64,000 bases of DNA from Chryseobacterium luteum (GTDB taxonomy: Bacteria; Bacteroidota; Bacteroidia; Flavobacteriales; Weeksellaceae): positions 25,541-89,540 of the forward strand of contig NZ_JPRO01000011.1 in NCBI RefSeq assembly GCF_000737785.1, in the 5' to 3' direction. Position numbers and translations under genes: made by a program. Shown piece by piece: positions 7,557 through 16,642 of this stretch. Below the pieces are notes generated by a model, which saw nothing but the letters and a program-made list of their open reading frames with translations, was not told the DNA's origin and searched no databases. The number at the start of each line of letters is the position of its first letter. The stretch's first letter is position 1.

Positions 7557-8042
7557 TTATTTTTTTGGTTTCAAAGACAAATTATCTAAATACACTGCCT
7601 GATGCACTCCATTTAGTAAAACTTTCAGACCCAAACTCGAATCTTTTTTTAAAGTAATGTTAAATACTTTTTTATCTCCCGTTATCTTTGAAGCTTTAGC
7701 TATTGCAACATATGATTTTGCATCGGAAGTATTGTTTACTGAGAAAATTTCAAGTGTCGTTTCTCCACCGTTGTCTGAAACATCAAGAGAAAGTGTATAT
7801 GTTCCCGCTTTAATTTTTGGAGTAATCAAATACATATTTTCTCCCGGGCTGTTCATGGAATAAAATATGATTTTTTTGTCACTACTGTAAAGCATTGCTT
7901 TTCCTTGCTGAGCAGTCCAGCATTTGTTAATATCTTTCCAGGCATCAAAATTTTCAGTAAGTGTGGATACAGTTGTACACTGTGCATGCGCTGTTAAAAA
8001 TCCTCCCAAAACTAAAATTCCGGCAAATACGATTTTTCTCAT
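7557..8042 (-). CDS. Secreted beta-rich protein of unknown function
   Basis: 161 residues with a clear signal peptide (cleavage after about residue 20, LTAHA-Q). The mature part begins CTTVSTLTENFDAWK and continues with glycine- and serine-rich beta strands up to a C-terminal YLDNLSLKPKK. The ENFD start and the LDNL end are typical of jelly-roll domains of the choice-of-anchor / carbohydrate-binding type found in flavobacterial secreted proteins, but the protein lacks a type IX sorting domain and a catalytic signature. It is probably periplasmic or extracellular. It stands alone between a strong terminator and a 790-base gene-free region. Confidence 0.75.
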   Translation of the reverse strand: MRKIVFAGILVLGGFLTAHAQCTTVSTLTENFDAWKDINKCWTAQQGKAMLYSSDKKIIFYSMNSPGENMYLITPKIKAGTYTLSLDVSDNGGETTLEIFSVNNTSDAKSYVAIAKASKITGDKKVFNITLKKDSSLGLKVLLNGVHQAVYLDNLSLKPKK

Positions 8043-8301
8043 AAATTATTATATAATATGAGGTAAAAATAGTCAAAAAAGATGGTATCGGAAAGTTATT
8101 GTTTAAGTTTATACTATAGGGGTTAGTAAATGTTCTGGATGATCTTTTCATCTGAATTTATTGGATGTATATTCTTGCCTGTTTTTCACCAAATAATAAA
8201 CAGATTCAATATGAAAACGGAAACTCAAAAGCAAAATATGTGATACCAGGGAAGTATGGATATTACTTTGAGATTGATGAAACAGTTTCTTAAATAGAAT
8301 G

Positions 8302-8516
8302 TGTTTAAACTTCTTTGTTAGAAAATCGCAAAGGCGCAAAGTTTTAAACTGTATGGATGTTTTCAGGCGCAAGAAAATCAAAGATTTTCAGCAAAAGTTC
8401 TATAATAAAAAGTGAGAAATTTTATCTCAGATAAAATCTTTGCGCCTTAAAACGTCTTTTATAATATAATTTGCGTCTTTGCGATTGCCCAACTATATAA
8501 AATATAAGTTTAAACA
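8302..8516. repeat. 215-bp palindromic intergenic repeat
   Basis: The outer inverted ends TGTTTAAACTT (8302-8312) and AAGTTTAAACA (8506-8516) match perfectly. An inner pair, AATCGCAAAGGCGCAAA (8324-8340) and TTTGCGTCTTTGCGATT (8470-8486), matches at 16 of 17 positions. No reading frame is convincing. Sequences rich in GGCGCAAAG / CTTTGCG are commonly scattered between genes in Chryseobacterium, so this is probably a dispersed, transposase-less repeat. The rest of 8043-8833 holds no gene I can support. Confidence 0.55.
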
Positions 8517-8833
8517 GATTTATAGCTAAAAAATGATTCAACGTTTAAGATTTGATGCTTAGTTTTTATAATAGTTTTCCTCAGTTGTATTTTCCCGGTC
8601 GAAAGGTTGGGGAAATTCTTCTTATGTGGCAAATACAAAGAAAAAGAATGTCTTTTTTGAGAATAAAAATGATACATTTTCTCAGAACTTTCCAAAAAGA
8701 AAAAATATTTTCCTTAATATTGAGCTGAAACAACGCGGTCTTAGCAAAGATGGCAGCTGGAAGATATCTCCTCACGAAAAATACTTGCTGACTGCAAAAG
8801 ATTATAATTCTCCTATATTTAAAACTGAAATAA

Positions 8834-9964
8834 ATGCAATATTTACAAAAAATAAGTTCACTGTTCATTTTATTTTCATCAATGGTATTTTCCCAATCTT
8901 ATCAGACTTCAGCAACAGCTTTGGGAGGTAAAGAATTTCCGAAAGTTGACCCTGAAAGGAAAGTATTATTTCAAGCCTATTTCCCGGATGCAAAATCCGT
9001 AATATTAGATGGCGGAGATGGGATGAAAAATGTAAAATCTACGGCTTCAAAAAACAAAGATGGCGTTTGGAACATTTCAACTTCACCGATGGAAATTGGC
9101 TTTCATTATTATTGGTTTAATGTGGATGGAAAGCGCACAAACGATTCCAATACACAGCTTTATTTTGGTTATGGCCAGCCGACCAGCGGTATTGAAATCC
9201 CTTCAGGCGAAGATTTTTTCATAGAGAAAAAGGTAAAACACGGAAAAATTATTGATGACAGTTTAAATTCCAAAATTACCTTGGGACAACGGAATTTCAA
9301 AATCTATCTTCCTCTGAATTACGGGAATAAAAAACTGCCTGTTCTTTATTTGTATCACGGAACCGGCGAAGACATTACAGGATGGGAAAAACAAGGCTAT
9401 ATCCGCAATATTCTGGATAATCTTTTTGCGGACAATAAAGCGAAAGAAATGATTGTAGTAATGGATTATGGCGTTGCACTGAAGCCTGAAGAAGAAAAAA
9501 TGCCGGACGACTATCCCCGCACTGTTCTTTCCTCTAAAAATATCGATACGATCCTTATCCAGGAATTGATCCCTTACATCGAAAAAAAATATAAAACCAA
9601 CGGCAAAAAAGCAATCGCAGGCCTTTCGCGCGGCAGTTATCAGGCGATGCTCATTGGGGCCAATCATCCGGAGGTATTTTCAGCCATTGGCTCATTCAGT
9701 CCGGTAATCTATGAAGGAACCCAGGCAGAACCCTTTAGAGAGCTTCCTATTAAAAATTTATTGAAATCGAAAAATAAACCGTTCTTCTTTATAGGAATCG
9801 GGGAAAAAGAAGACCCAAGGTTTTTTGAATTTAATCAAACTATAACCAATTATTTCAACCAGAATAAATATCCCTTTTTCTCCTACAAATCTTCTGAAAC
9901 CTACCACGAATGGCTTACCTGGAGAAGATGCCTTTACCAGTTTGCACAACAGATTTTCAAATAA
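8834..9964 (+). CDS. Secreted esterase of the CE1 / enterochelin-esterase-like family
   Basis: 376 residues. A signal peptide (about 1-20) is followed by an N-terminal immunoglobulin-like E-set domain (about 30-130: VLFQAYFPDAKSVILDGG, FHYYWFNVDG) and an alpha/beta hydrolase domain. The nucleophile elbow is GLSRG with S265, the catalytic histidine is in YHEW (H358), and the oxyanion region is YHGTG. The two-domain plan matches bacterial feruloyl- and acetylxylan-esterase-like CE1 enzymes. It probably removes ester-linked groups from plant polysaccharides or a related ester outside the cytoplasm; the exact substrate is unknown. The arginine in GxSxG replaces the common methionine. The gene stands alone. 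Confidence 0.85.
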   Translation: MQYLQKISSLFILFSSMVFSQSYQTSATALGGKEFPKVDPERKVLFQAYFPDAKSVILDGGDGMKNVKSTASKNKDGVWNISTSPMEIGFHYYWFNVDGKRTNDSNTQLYFGYGQPTSGIEIPSGEDFFIEKKVKHGKIIDDSLNSKITLGQRNFKIYLPLNYGNKKLPVLYLYHGTGEDITGWEKQGYIRNILDNLFADNKAKEMIVVMDYGVALKPEEEKMPDDYPRTVLSSKNIDTILIQELIPYIEKKYKTNGKKAIAGLSRGSYQAMLIGANHPEVFSAIGSFSPVIYEGTQAEPFRELPIKNLLKSKNKPFFFIGIGEKEDPRFFEFNQTITNYFNQNKYPFFSYKSSETYHEWLTWRRCLYQFAQQIFK

Positions 9965-10181
9965 TTGATATGATATTTGTCTCATATTAGATTTTTGTTA
10001 ACTTTCCTGCATCATTCACTTTCCTTTATCAATGTATTCGTGGATTATTAAATTCTGCAAAATTCAATGTTGATGCAGATAAAATGATCTATATAGAAAG
10101 GCTTAAGCGTACTCACAGAAAAAGTCCTAACTTTGCCCGATATCATGCTGCCACTTAATCATATTTTAGGACAATTAAAAA

Positions 10182-10754
10182 ATGCACCAGCCACTTTTTG
10201 AGTACATTGAACGCTATGGCAAAACAGCTCTCTCAAACGAAGAAAAGTTGCTCATACAGGCTGCAATGGAGCCAATACAAATAAAAAAGAAGGACTATTT
10301 TCTCAAAGAGGGCAAAACCTGTGAGCATGCCGCGTTTATTATAAATGGAGCTTTACGCATGTTCAGTGTTGATGAGAACGGTATAGAGCATATTCTGCAG
10401 TTGTATGTTGAAGACTGGTGGGCAGTAGATATGAACAGCTATATGAAGCATGAGCCGTCTCATTATTTTATCGAAGCCTGGGAAGATGCTAAACTCCTTG
10501 TTCTGCCGATAGAGAAGTTTGATGAAATCCTTGAGATTCCCGCTTTTAAAGCCATGTTCTGGCATATCAATCAAAATCACCATATTGCGTCTCACAAACG
10601 CAGAGATAACGCTTTAAACCTCAGTGCCAAAAAACGGTACGAAAACTATTCACTTTTGTATCCTCAGATTGTTCAAAGATTTCCCCTCAGTCATGTCGCC
10701 TCTTATCTGGGGATAACGCGGGAAACGTTGAGCAGGCTAAAAAAACACTTTTAA
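10182..10754 (+). CDS. Crp/Fnr family transcriptional regulator
   Basis: 190 residues. A cyclic-nucleotide-binding-like beta barrel occupies residues 1-120 (KEGKTCEHAAFIINGALRMF), then a long dimer helix and a short C-terminal helix-turn-helix (SHVASYLGITRETLSRLKK, about 170-188). There are no Fnr iron-sulfur cysteines, and the cAMP-binding arginine/serine set is not recognisable, so the effector is unknown. This subgroup is abundant in Bacteroidota and often controls a neighbouring gene. A -7-like TAACTTTG lies at 10128-10135. A second member follows at 12258, with a serine hydrolase gene between them. Confidence 0.9.
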   Translation: MHQPLFEYIERYGKTALSNEEKLLIQAAMEPIQIKKKDYFLKEGKTCEHAAFIINGALRMFSVDENGIEHILQLYVEDWWAVDMNSYMKHEPSHYFIEAWEDAKLLVLPIEKFDEILEIPAFKAMFWHINQNHHIASHKRRDNALNLSAKKRYENYSLLYPQIVQRFPLSHVASYLGITRETLSRLKKHF

Positions 10755-11081
10755 GCCACACATTGCCAAAGTAAGAGGATCGTTATTTTATTTCTTGTCT
10801 GAAAATGCCAGGCTTTTGCCATTAGCACATGAATTAGACTTCAACCTGATCTGTACCCCACGGATTGGAGCAACACACTATAATTAGTCTCAGTATTTTT
10901 TTTAATGTCAAAGTCCTGTTCTTATTTCTTTAACGAAATGTACTAATAGCAACAGGATATATTTAGTCAAATTGGGCGAATGATAAAATTAACAATCTTT
11001 AACTATAAAAATAGTGATAGGCATGAAATTAGTACTCATCTTTGAACATCTATAAAAATAGTGATAACTTAACTCAATATT
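10755..11081. other. Intergenic region with a 17-bp direct repeat
   Basis: 327 bases without a gene I can support. A 17-bp repeat at its 3' end is listed separately. A short frame at about 10780-10884, with no start codon, reads like coding sequence (FLSENARLLPLAHELDF) but is too short to assign. Confidence 0.4.
11003..11066. promoter_or_regulatory. Two exact 17-bp direct repeats upstream of the serine hydrolase gene
   Basis: CTATAAAAATAGTGATA occurs at 11003-11019 and again at 11050-11066, 47 bp apart. Each copy contains the palindrome CTAT-AAAA-ATAG. The second copy ends 15 bases before the start codon at 11082. This looks like a paired regulator site or a duplicated leader; the regulator is unknown. 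Confidence 0.5.
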
Positions 11082-12194
11082 ATGAAAAAAGCATTCATTT
11101 TCATTTTTTCTCTTTTATCTCTTGCATTTTATTACGGGCAGCAAGATGAAAAAGGCATCAGTAAAAATGTGGATCAATTTGTGAACAAACAAATGAAAAC
11201 CTTGAAGATTCCGGGGATGGCAATTGCAGTTGTTAAAAATGGAAAAATAATCAAGAAAACAACTTATGGTTTTGCAAATCTTGACTGGAAAAATAAAGTA
11301 ACAGAACACACCAATTTCCAAATTGCTTCCTGCACAAAACTTTTAACTTCCACACTTCTTTTAAAGACAATGTATAACAAAAGGATTGATCTGGAAGATC
11401 CCGTTTCAAAATTTATAGCTGATACCCCAGCTGAGTGGAAGGATATTAAAATAAAAAATTTGATTGCGCATTCCAGTGGAATTGCTGATTATTATGAAAG
11501 CGACGTCTATCTGCCAACGGACAAAATTATAGAGGCTGTCAAAAAACTTCCGTTAATATTCAAAACAGGCTCAAAACAACAATATGGCTTGTCAGATTTT
11601 ATGGTTTTATCTTATGTTTTTGAAAAGATTTATAACAAACCTTTTATTCAGATTTTGAAGGATGAGGTTACTGTTCCTTTAAAAATGAATGATGGTGCCT
11701 TTGATATGGAATTTAAAGTGAATGGTCAATATTTGCGGACAGATATTATCCCGGAAAAAGTAACCACTTATTATGAATTAAACGGCAAAATGCAAGCTTA
11801 TAAATATCTCTATCCACAATATACTTATTCTGCAGGGGCCTATTTTGCATCTATTGACGATATGGCGAATTGGGCTGTTGGTTTGGATAAAGAATTGGAA
11901 TTTCCGCTTTCTTTTTCAGAAAAATATATTTACAAGACAGATAAGATTGAAGGTCAGGATGCAGGATTTTCGAAAGTAGGATGGGCTTTGGAAACGGAAG
12001 GGAATATTATGTATGCAGGACATAGTGGCGGTCCTGGGTTAGGAGATATCTGGCGGTTTCCGAAAGAAGGTTATACAATTATTACGTTATCAAATGATGG
12101 TGAGCTTTTACCTAGATTTTCCAGAGCAATTGCAGCATTTTATATCAAAGAACTATCTCCCAAATTGGAAATAGAAAAATTTGAAAGGAATTAA
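11082..12194 (+). CDS. Secreted serine hydrolase, beta-lactamase / penicillin-binding-protein-like
   Basis: 370 residues with a signal peptide (cleavage after about residue 19). The class C beta-lactamase fold is marked by the catalytic SCTK (S83, K86), by YGLSD near 168 in place of the usual YxN, and by the third motif HSGGPG near 310, equivalent to KTG or HxG. It belongs to the broad PF00144 family, which includes esterases, D-aminopeptidases and carboxypeptidases. True beta-lactamase activity is not implied, and the altered second motif argues for another substrate. It is probably periplasmic. It sits between two Crp/Fnr regulator genes and has duplicated 17-bp sites in its leader. Confidence 0.85.
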   Translation: MKKAFIFIFSLLSLAFYYGQQDEKGISKNVDQFVNKQMKTLKIPGMAIAVVKNGKIIKKTTYGFANLDWKNKVTEHTNFQIASCTKLLTSTLLLKTMYNKRIDLEDPVSKFIADTPAEWKDIKIKNLIAHSSGIADYYESDVYLPTDKIIEAVKKLPLIFKTGSKQQYGLSDFMVLSYVFEKIYNKPFIQILKDEVTVPLKMNDGAFDMEFKVNGQYLRTDIIPEKVTTYYELNGKMQAYKYLYPQYTYSAGAYFASIDDMANWAVGLDKELEFPLSFSEKYIYKTDKIEGQDAGFSKVGWALETEGNIMYAGHSGGPGLGDIWRFPKEGYTIITLSNDGELLPRFSRAIAAFYIKELSPKLEIEKFERN

Positions 12195-12257
12195 AACTAC
12201 AGAAATGTCAAACGGTGATTCATTTAAATACTCATCTTAATCAATATCAAAAATTTG

Positions 12258-12836
12258 ATGATACAACCATTAATCGAATATTTTAAAAAATACCTTCCTC
12301 TGAATTCCGGGGATATTAATTTGCTTACCGAAAGAGTGACATCCAGGAAAATAAAACGGAGACAAATGATCTTGCAGGAAGGCTTTGTTTGCAAACATTA
12401 TACGTTTGTTGAGAAAGGGTGCTTTAAAATGTATGGTATCGATGAAAAAGGGACGGAACATAATCTGATGTTTGCAGCAGAAAATGATTGGGTTGCTGAC
12501 CTGGGAAGTTTCTATTCGGGAAAACCAAGCAAACTGTTCATAGAGGCAATTGAACCTTCTGCCATTCTGCAAATTGAGAAGCAGGACCTGCTTTATCTTT
12601 TCGTGAATTCACCAAAGTTTGACAGAAACTTTCGGGTGATCGTGGAGGAAAAGTTCATTGAGCTTCAAAACCGCCTGTTACAAAATTTCAGTTCAAATGC
12701 AGAGCAACGGTACTTGGATTTCCTGGAACAATATGCCGAACTAGCATCGAGGTTACCCAATGCTCAGATTGCTTCCTATCTGGGCATCACGCCTGAATTT
12801 CTCAGCAAGATCAGAAAAAATAGAGCATTAAAATAG
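12258..12836 (+). CDS. Crp/Fnr family transcriptional regulator
   Basis: 192 residues from ATG 12258 (a TTG codon immediately before is less likely). Sensor barrel about 20-120 (LQEGFVCKHYTFVEKGCFKMY), dimerisation helix, and C-terminal helix-turn-helix LPNAQIASYLGITPEFLSKIRK (about 165-187). The overall plan resembles the gene at 10182. It lies 63 bases after the serine hydrolase and 120 bases before the damaged SnoaL-like gene, so either could be a target. No redox-active cysteine cluster is seen; effector unknown. Confidence 0.9.
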   Translation: MIQPLIEYFKKYLPLNSGDINLLTERVTSRKIKRRQMILQEGFVCKHYTFVEKGCFKMYGIDEKGTEHNLMFAAENDWVADLGSFYSGKPSKLFIEAIEPSAILQIEKQDLLYLFVNSPKFDRNFRVIVEEKFIELQNRLLQNFSSNAEQRYLDFLEQYAELASRLPNAQIASYLGITPEFLSKIRKNRALK

Positions 12837-12956
12837 ATATGTATTCTTAAACTATATTAAGACTATTTCTTAAGCTTGTTTATTGGCTGGAAAGATAATT
12901 GTGAACCATCTTTGCATTGTAAAACAAATCAATATTACAAACTAAAAAAAACAGAA

Positions 12957-13369
12957 ATGGAAGCAACAAAACAATTCTTTAATCAATTTTACAATTCATC
13001 AATACTGCTGACGAAGATCTGGCACAACAGTTAATAAGCGCGGCAGCGAAGTTCCACGTGCCTTTCCAGGCTGACCCGTTGCAAGGTCCTAAAGGATATC
13101 TGACAATTATCGGAATGATGCGCAGCGGCTTTCCGGATATTCAGTGGAGTATTGAAGAAATGATCTCTGAGAATGATAAAGTAGCGGTTAGATTCACAAT
13201 GAAAGGAACCCATAACGGAACTTTTTTTGGCGTACCCGCAACCGGAAAACAGATTGCAGTTAGCGCAATGAATTTTTACCGTTTGTCTGACGACCAGATC
13301 ATAGAAGAAGTAGGACAACCTGACTTGCTTGGTTTACTGACACAAATAGGAGCTGTACCCGCAATGTAA
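12957..13369 (+). pseudogene. SnoaL-like / ester cyclase family protein with a frameshift
   Basis: The frame from ATG 12957 (MEATKQFFNQFYN) stops early. The rest of the protein continues one frame over from about 12995: INTADEDLAQQLISAAAKFHV, then the core PDIQWSIEEMISE, VAVRFTMKGTHNGTFFG and QPDLLGLLTQIGA. Adding one T around 12995-12997 restores a continuous protein of about 137 residues, the normal size for this NTF2-fold family. If the frameshift is real the gene is dead; otherwise it is a sequencing error. A shorter protein from GTG 13058 would lack the first helix. A terminator follows. Function in this family is diverse and cannot be specified. Confidence 0.75.
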
Positions 13370-13413
13370 TTACAGGCAAAGAATAAGCAATAACTAAATT
13401 CAATTTTCATCAT

Positions 13414-13442
13414 AAGCTGAAGTCACGCACTTCAGCTTTTAT
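13414..13442 (+). terminator. Terminator of the SnoaL-like gene
   Basis: Perfect 10-bp arms AAGCTGAAGT (13414-13423) and ACTTCAGCTT (13429-13438), 5-base loop, T-rich tail. Confidence 0.85.
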
Positions 13443-13531
13443 TGTTACAGCAAGTGTAAAACTGTAAATTATTAAAAATATATACATATAATCAATACAG
13501 CAGATTTAATGCAAAATACTATCACTAAAAA

Positions 13532-13562
13532 TTGCCTGTCTGCAACATCTTTATTAATATTG
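13532..13562 (+). promoter_or_regulatory. Candidate promoter of the hybrid two-component regulator
   Basis: TTG (13532-13534), a 20-bp spacer and TAATATTG (13555-13562; 7 of 8 matches to the -7 consensus). The -7 box ends only 7 bases before ATG 13570. This favours translation from the in-frame ATG at 13612, which also has an AAGG about 10 bases upstream. Confidence 0.5.
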
Positions 13563-13569
13563 TGTTAAT

Positions 13570-16332
13570 ATGTTACCAATAAAATTTTTCGGTTTTCTTA
13601 AGGCTTATAGAATGTTATTCCTTCTGTTTTTCCTTGCTTTTTTTTCCTGTAAAAAATCTCAGAAAACTTCAGACAAAATTACTATCGGATTTTCACAGGG
13701 CTTGGGAAATCATCCCTGGAGATTGGCAATGAACCATTCTATGGAGATACAGGCATCGCTCTATTCCGAAGTAGAGCTCGATGTACAAAAAGCAGAAAGT
13801 TCTGTAAACAAGCAGGTTCAGGATATACAGAAAATGATCGATCGCAAGGTGGATGTGATAATCATCTCACCCATTGATCCAGAATCCCTGGTTCCTGTGG
13901 TGGAAAAAGCGGCTGCCAAAAATATTCCGGTTATTTTGCTCGACAGGAAGATCAATTCAGAAAAATATACGACCTACATTGGCGCAGATAACGTGGAAAT
14001 TGGTAAAGAAGCGGCCAATTACATTCTTTCAGATTCCAAAAACTATAAAAAAGTAATCGAAATAAGGGGTGATGACCAATCTTCCCCAACCATAGAAAGA
14101 AGTCTCGGCTTTCAGGAAATCATCAGAAATAATCCCAACACAGATCTGATAAAAACCTTTAAAGGTCTTCCTGCAGACGCTTTCAGGAAAACGCTGGATT
14201 CCTTGGGAGATCAAAGCATTTATGTTTTTGCTTTTAATGATGAGCTTGCTGCCAATGCGTGGCAGGTTGCACGAAATACAGGTTTGGAAAATCAAATCAA
14301 ATTTATCGGCGTTGACGGATTGAACACAAAAGATGGCGGAATACAAATGGTTCTTGACGGAAAACTGAACGCCACTTTATTGTATCCGACTGGCGGAGCA
14401 GAAGCCATCGAGACTGCGATTAAAATTTATAACGGTGTTGCCGTTCCCAAACGCATCAAGCTCAGCACAACAATCATCGACCGGATGAATGCAGAAATTA
14501 TGCGCAATCAGTTTGATAAAATCATCGAACAGCAAGGCGTTATAGAAAATCAGGTACAGGCGGTTAAAAAACAGATCGAGCTTTACTCCTCACAAAAAGA
14601 ATTGTTCCGATGGTCTATTATATTATTGGTGTTGATGTTTTGCCTGGTTGCCTATTCCATTTATCTTATTTATGCGATCAAGATCAAAAATAAGCAGCTT
14701 ACACTTACCAACGAGAGAATTACTATTCAAAGAAACCAGATTGAAACCATTGCCAATGAGTTGAAAGACAGCAATGAAGCGAGGGTTAATTTTTTCACGG
14801 GATTGTCTCACGAATTTAAAACACCCATTACACTTATTCTCAGTTCATTGGAATCTTTGATGGATTCTGGAAAAACCAAAGGTACAAAACCATCCTACGA
14901 GTTCGAGCTGATTAATAAAAACTCCAACAGATTATTGCGATTGGTGGATAATTTATTAGATTTTAGAAAAATAGAAAATCAAACCTTTAATCTAAGAGTT
15001 TCCAGGACGAATATTTACGATTTTACGTATGCTATTTTTCGTGATTTTGAAAATGAAGCTAAGAAAAGAAATATCAAATTCGAAATTCATTCACAGAATA
15101 AAAACCTTGAACTTTATATCGACAGAAACCTGATGGATAAAGTTTATTTCAACTTGTTGTCCAATGCTTTCAAATTTACGCCGGACAATGGAAAGATTGA
15201 AATCACGATTCAGGAAAAAGGAAATCAGGCGGTGATCAGCTTCAAAGATAATGGAATCGGAATCCCCGAAAAAGAGATCAGCAATGTCTTCGAAGCGTAT
15301 TTCAAAGGTTCCAACAACAGAAAAAACAGTTCAGGAATCGGGCTTCATCTTAGCAGGCAGTTTATTGAGCTTCATCTTGGGAAGATAGAAGTGAACTCTT
15401 TTCAGGGAACGGAGTTTGTTATCAGTCTTTATAAGGGAAACAAGCATTTCAACGAAGACCAAATGGTTAAAGAACCCAGTCTCGCAGGTGCTGAAAGTCT
15501 GGCAAAAGAGGCTTTTTTTACAGGATTGGAAGACGAGACGATTACCCAAAATCAGGAATCTCAGGGCGAGCGTTATTCACTTCTTTTGGTAGAGGACAAT
15601 TCAGATTTGTCTTTCTTTTTAAGCAAAAAGCTTCAGAATGAGTTTGAAGTGATGGTTTCTGACGGTACGGATGCGATTAATAAGGCTTTGATTGAAATTC
15701 CGGATATTATCGTTTGCGATGTCAATCTTCCGGACAAAAATGGCTTTGAAATCTGTGAAATCCTAAAAAACGACCTTCGTACATCACATATTCCGGTCAT
15801 TCTCCTGACCGCTCTGGACAATAAAGAATCTTATCTTCAAGGCTTGAAATCCGGCGTTGACCTTTATCTCACAAAACCTTTCAGTTACCCGATTCTCATA
15901 CAGTCGTTGCGTGCATTGCTTTACAACCGAGAAAAACTACGTTATTACTATACGAACAATATCGGCAGAATTGTGGACAGCAAGACGTTCGGAAGCATAG
16001 AACAGACGTTTGTGAACAATCTCAATCAACTTATCAAAACCAATATAGACAATGCCGATTTTTCAGTGGAAAATCTTGCAGACCTGCTTAATATTTCCAG
16101 AATCCAGCTTTACAGAAAGATAAAAGCAATGTTTGATGTGAACGTGAGCGATTATATCAACAATTTCCGTCTTGAACAGGCCAAATCAATGCTGCAAAAT
16201 CCTGAACTGACGATTTCCGAGATTGCATACAAAACCGGTTTTTCTTCCCCGAATTATTTCTCCACTGTTTTTAAAAATAAATTTGGCGTATCCCCGAATG
16301 CCTTTAGAAAGTCTGCAGGGAATGAGTTATAA
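13570..16332 (+). CDS. Hybrid two-component system regulator with periplasmic sugar-binding sensor
   Basis: 920 residues (906 if ATG 13612 is used, which leaves a clean membrane-anchoring N-terminus). In order: N-terminal hydrophobic segment; periplasmic-binding-protein type 1 sensor (about 35-325, similar to ribose-binding proteins); transmembrane helix about 348-368; HisKA with phosphorylated histidine in SHEFKTP (near 415); HATPase (NLLSNAFKFTP, GIGLHL); receiver domain with phosphoacceptor D near 717 (VCDVNLPDKNGF); and C-terminal AraC-type DNA-binding domain (about 820-918). A PBP-type sensor rather than a Y_Y_Y propeller is the arrangement known for the Bacteroides thetaiotaomicron fructose sensor BT1754. 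Together with the GH32 genes it fits a fructose-responsive activator of this locus. It ends at its own terminator. Confidence 0.93.
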   Translation: MLPIKFFGFLKAYRMLFLLFFLAFFSCKKSQKTSDKITIGFSQGLGNHPWRLAMNHSMEIQASLYSEVELDVQKAESSVNKQVQDIQKMIDRKVDVIIISPIDPESLVPVVEKAAAKNIPVILLDRKINSEKYTTYIGADNVEIGKEAANYILSDSKNYKKVIEIRGDDQSSPTIERSLGFQEIIRNNPNTDLIKTFKGLPADAFRKTLDSLGDQSIYVFAFNDELAANAWQVARNTGLENQIKFIGVDGLNTKDGGIQMVLDGKLNATLLYPTGGAEAIETAIKIYNGVAVPKRIKLSTTIIDRMNAEIMRNQFDKIIEQQGVIENQVQAVKKQIELYSSQKELFRWSIILLVLMFCLVAYSIYLIYAIKIKNKQLTLTNERITIQRNQIETIANELKDSNEARVNFFTGLSHEFKTPITLILSSLESLMDSGKTKGTKPSYEFELINKNSNRLLRLVDNLLDFRKIENQTFNLRVSRTNIYDFTYAIFRDFENEAKKRNIKFEIHSQNKNLELYIDRNLMDKVYFNLLSNAFKFTPDNGKIEITIQEKGNQAVISFKDNGIGIPEKEISNVFEAYFKGSNNRKNSSGIGLHLSRQFIELHLGKIEVNSFQGTEFVISLYKGNKHFNEDQMVKEPSLAGAESLAKEAFFTGLEDETITQNQESQGERYSLLLVEDNSDLSFFLSKKLQNEFEVMVSDGTDAINKALIEIPDIIVCDVNLPDKNGFEICEILKNDLRTSHIPVILLTALDNKESYLQGLKSGVDLYLTKPFSYPILIQSLRALLYNREKLRYYYTNNIGRIVDSKTFGSIEQTFVNNLNQLIKTNIDNADFSVENLADLLNISRIQLYRKIKAMFDVNVSDYINNFRLEQAKSMLQNPELTISEIAYKTGFSSPNYFSTVFKNKFGVSPNAFRKSAGNEL

Positions 16333-16443
16333 AAACATAAAATCAAATGATCATATATTTGAATGTAACATTGTAATAACAAAAATCAAAGGTTAAATCT
16401 ATATTTAAAAGCAATTTTCACATCTGATATTTTTACAGTATTC

Positions 16444-16474
16444 AGCAGCAGTAAATCAAACTGCTGCTTTTTTA
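16444..16474 (+). terminator. Terminator of the hybrid regulator gene
   Basis: AGCAGCAGT (16444-16452) and ACTGCTGCT (16460-16468), 7-base loop, then a run of six T. Confidence 0.85.
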
Positions 16475-16642
16475 TTACATTTTCTCAACCACGCCTTTCA
16501 TCTAAACGAATAAACAGCTTTCTGAATGATTTATAATTTCTAAAAAGGTCCTGACCCAAAAACCATACACTTTGACCCTTTTTTCGGTTAAAATTTTCAT
16601 AACATTAATTGTTCTTAAACTATAAAAACGCCAAAACACACG

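Noticed and set aside
8581..8931. Frames on both strands between the 215-bp repeat and the esterase gene
   Set aside because: They overlap each other and the esterase start, have no ribosome-binding site and no recognisable domain.
10780..10884. Coding-like frame (FLSENARLLPLAHELDFNLI) after the first Crp gene
   Set aside because: No start codon, only about 35 codons and no domain; could be chance or a tiny remnant.
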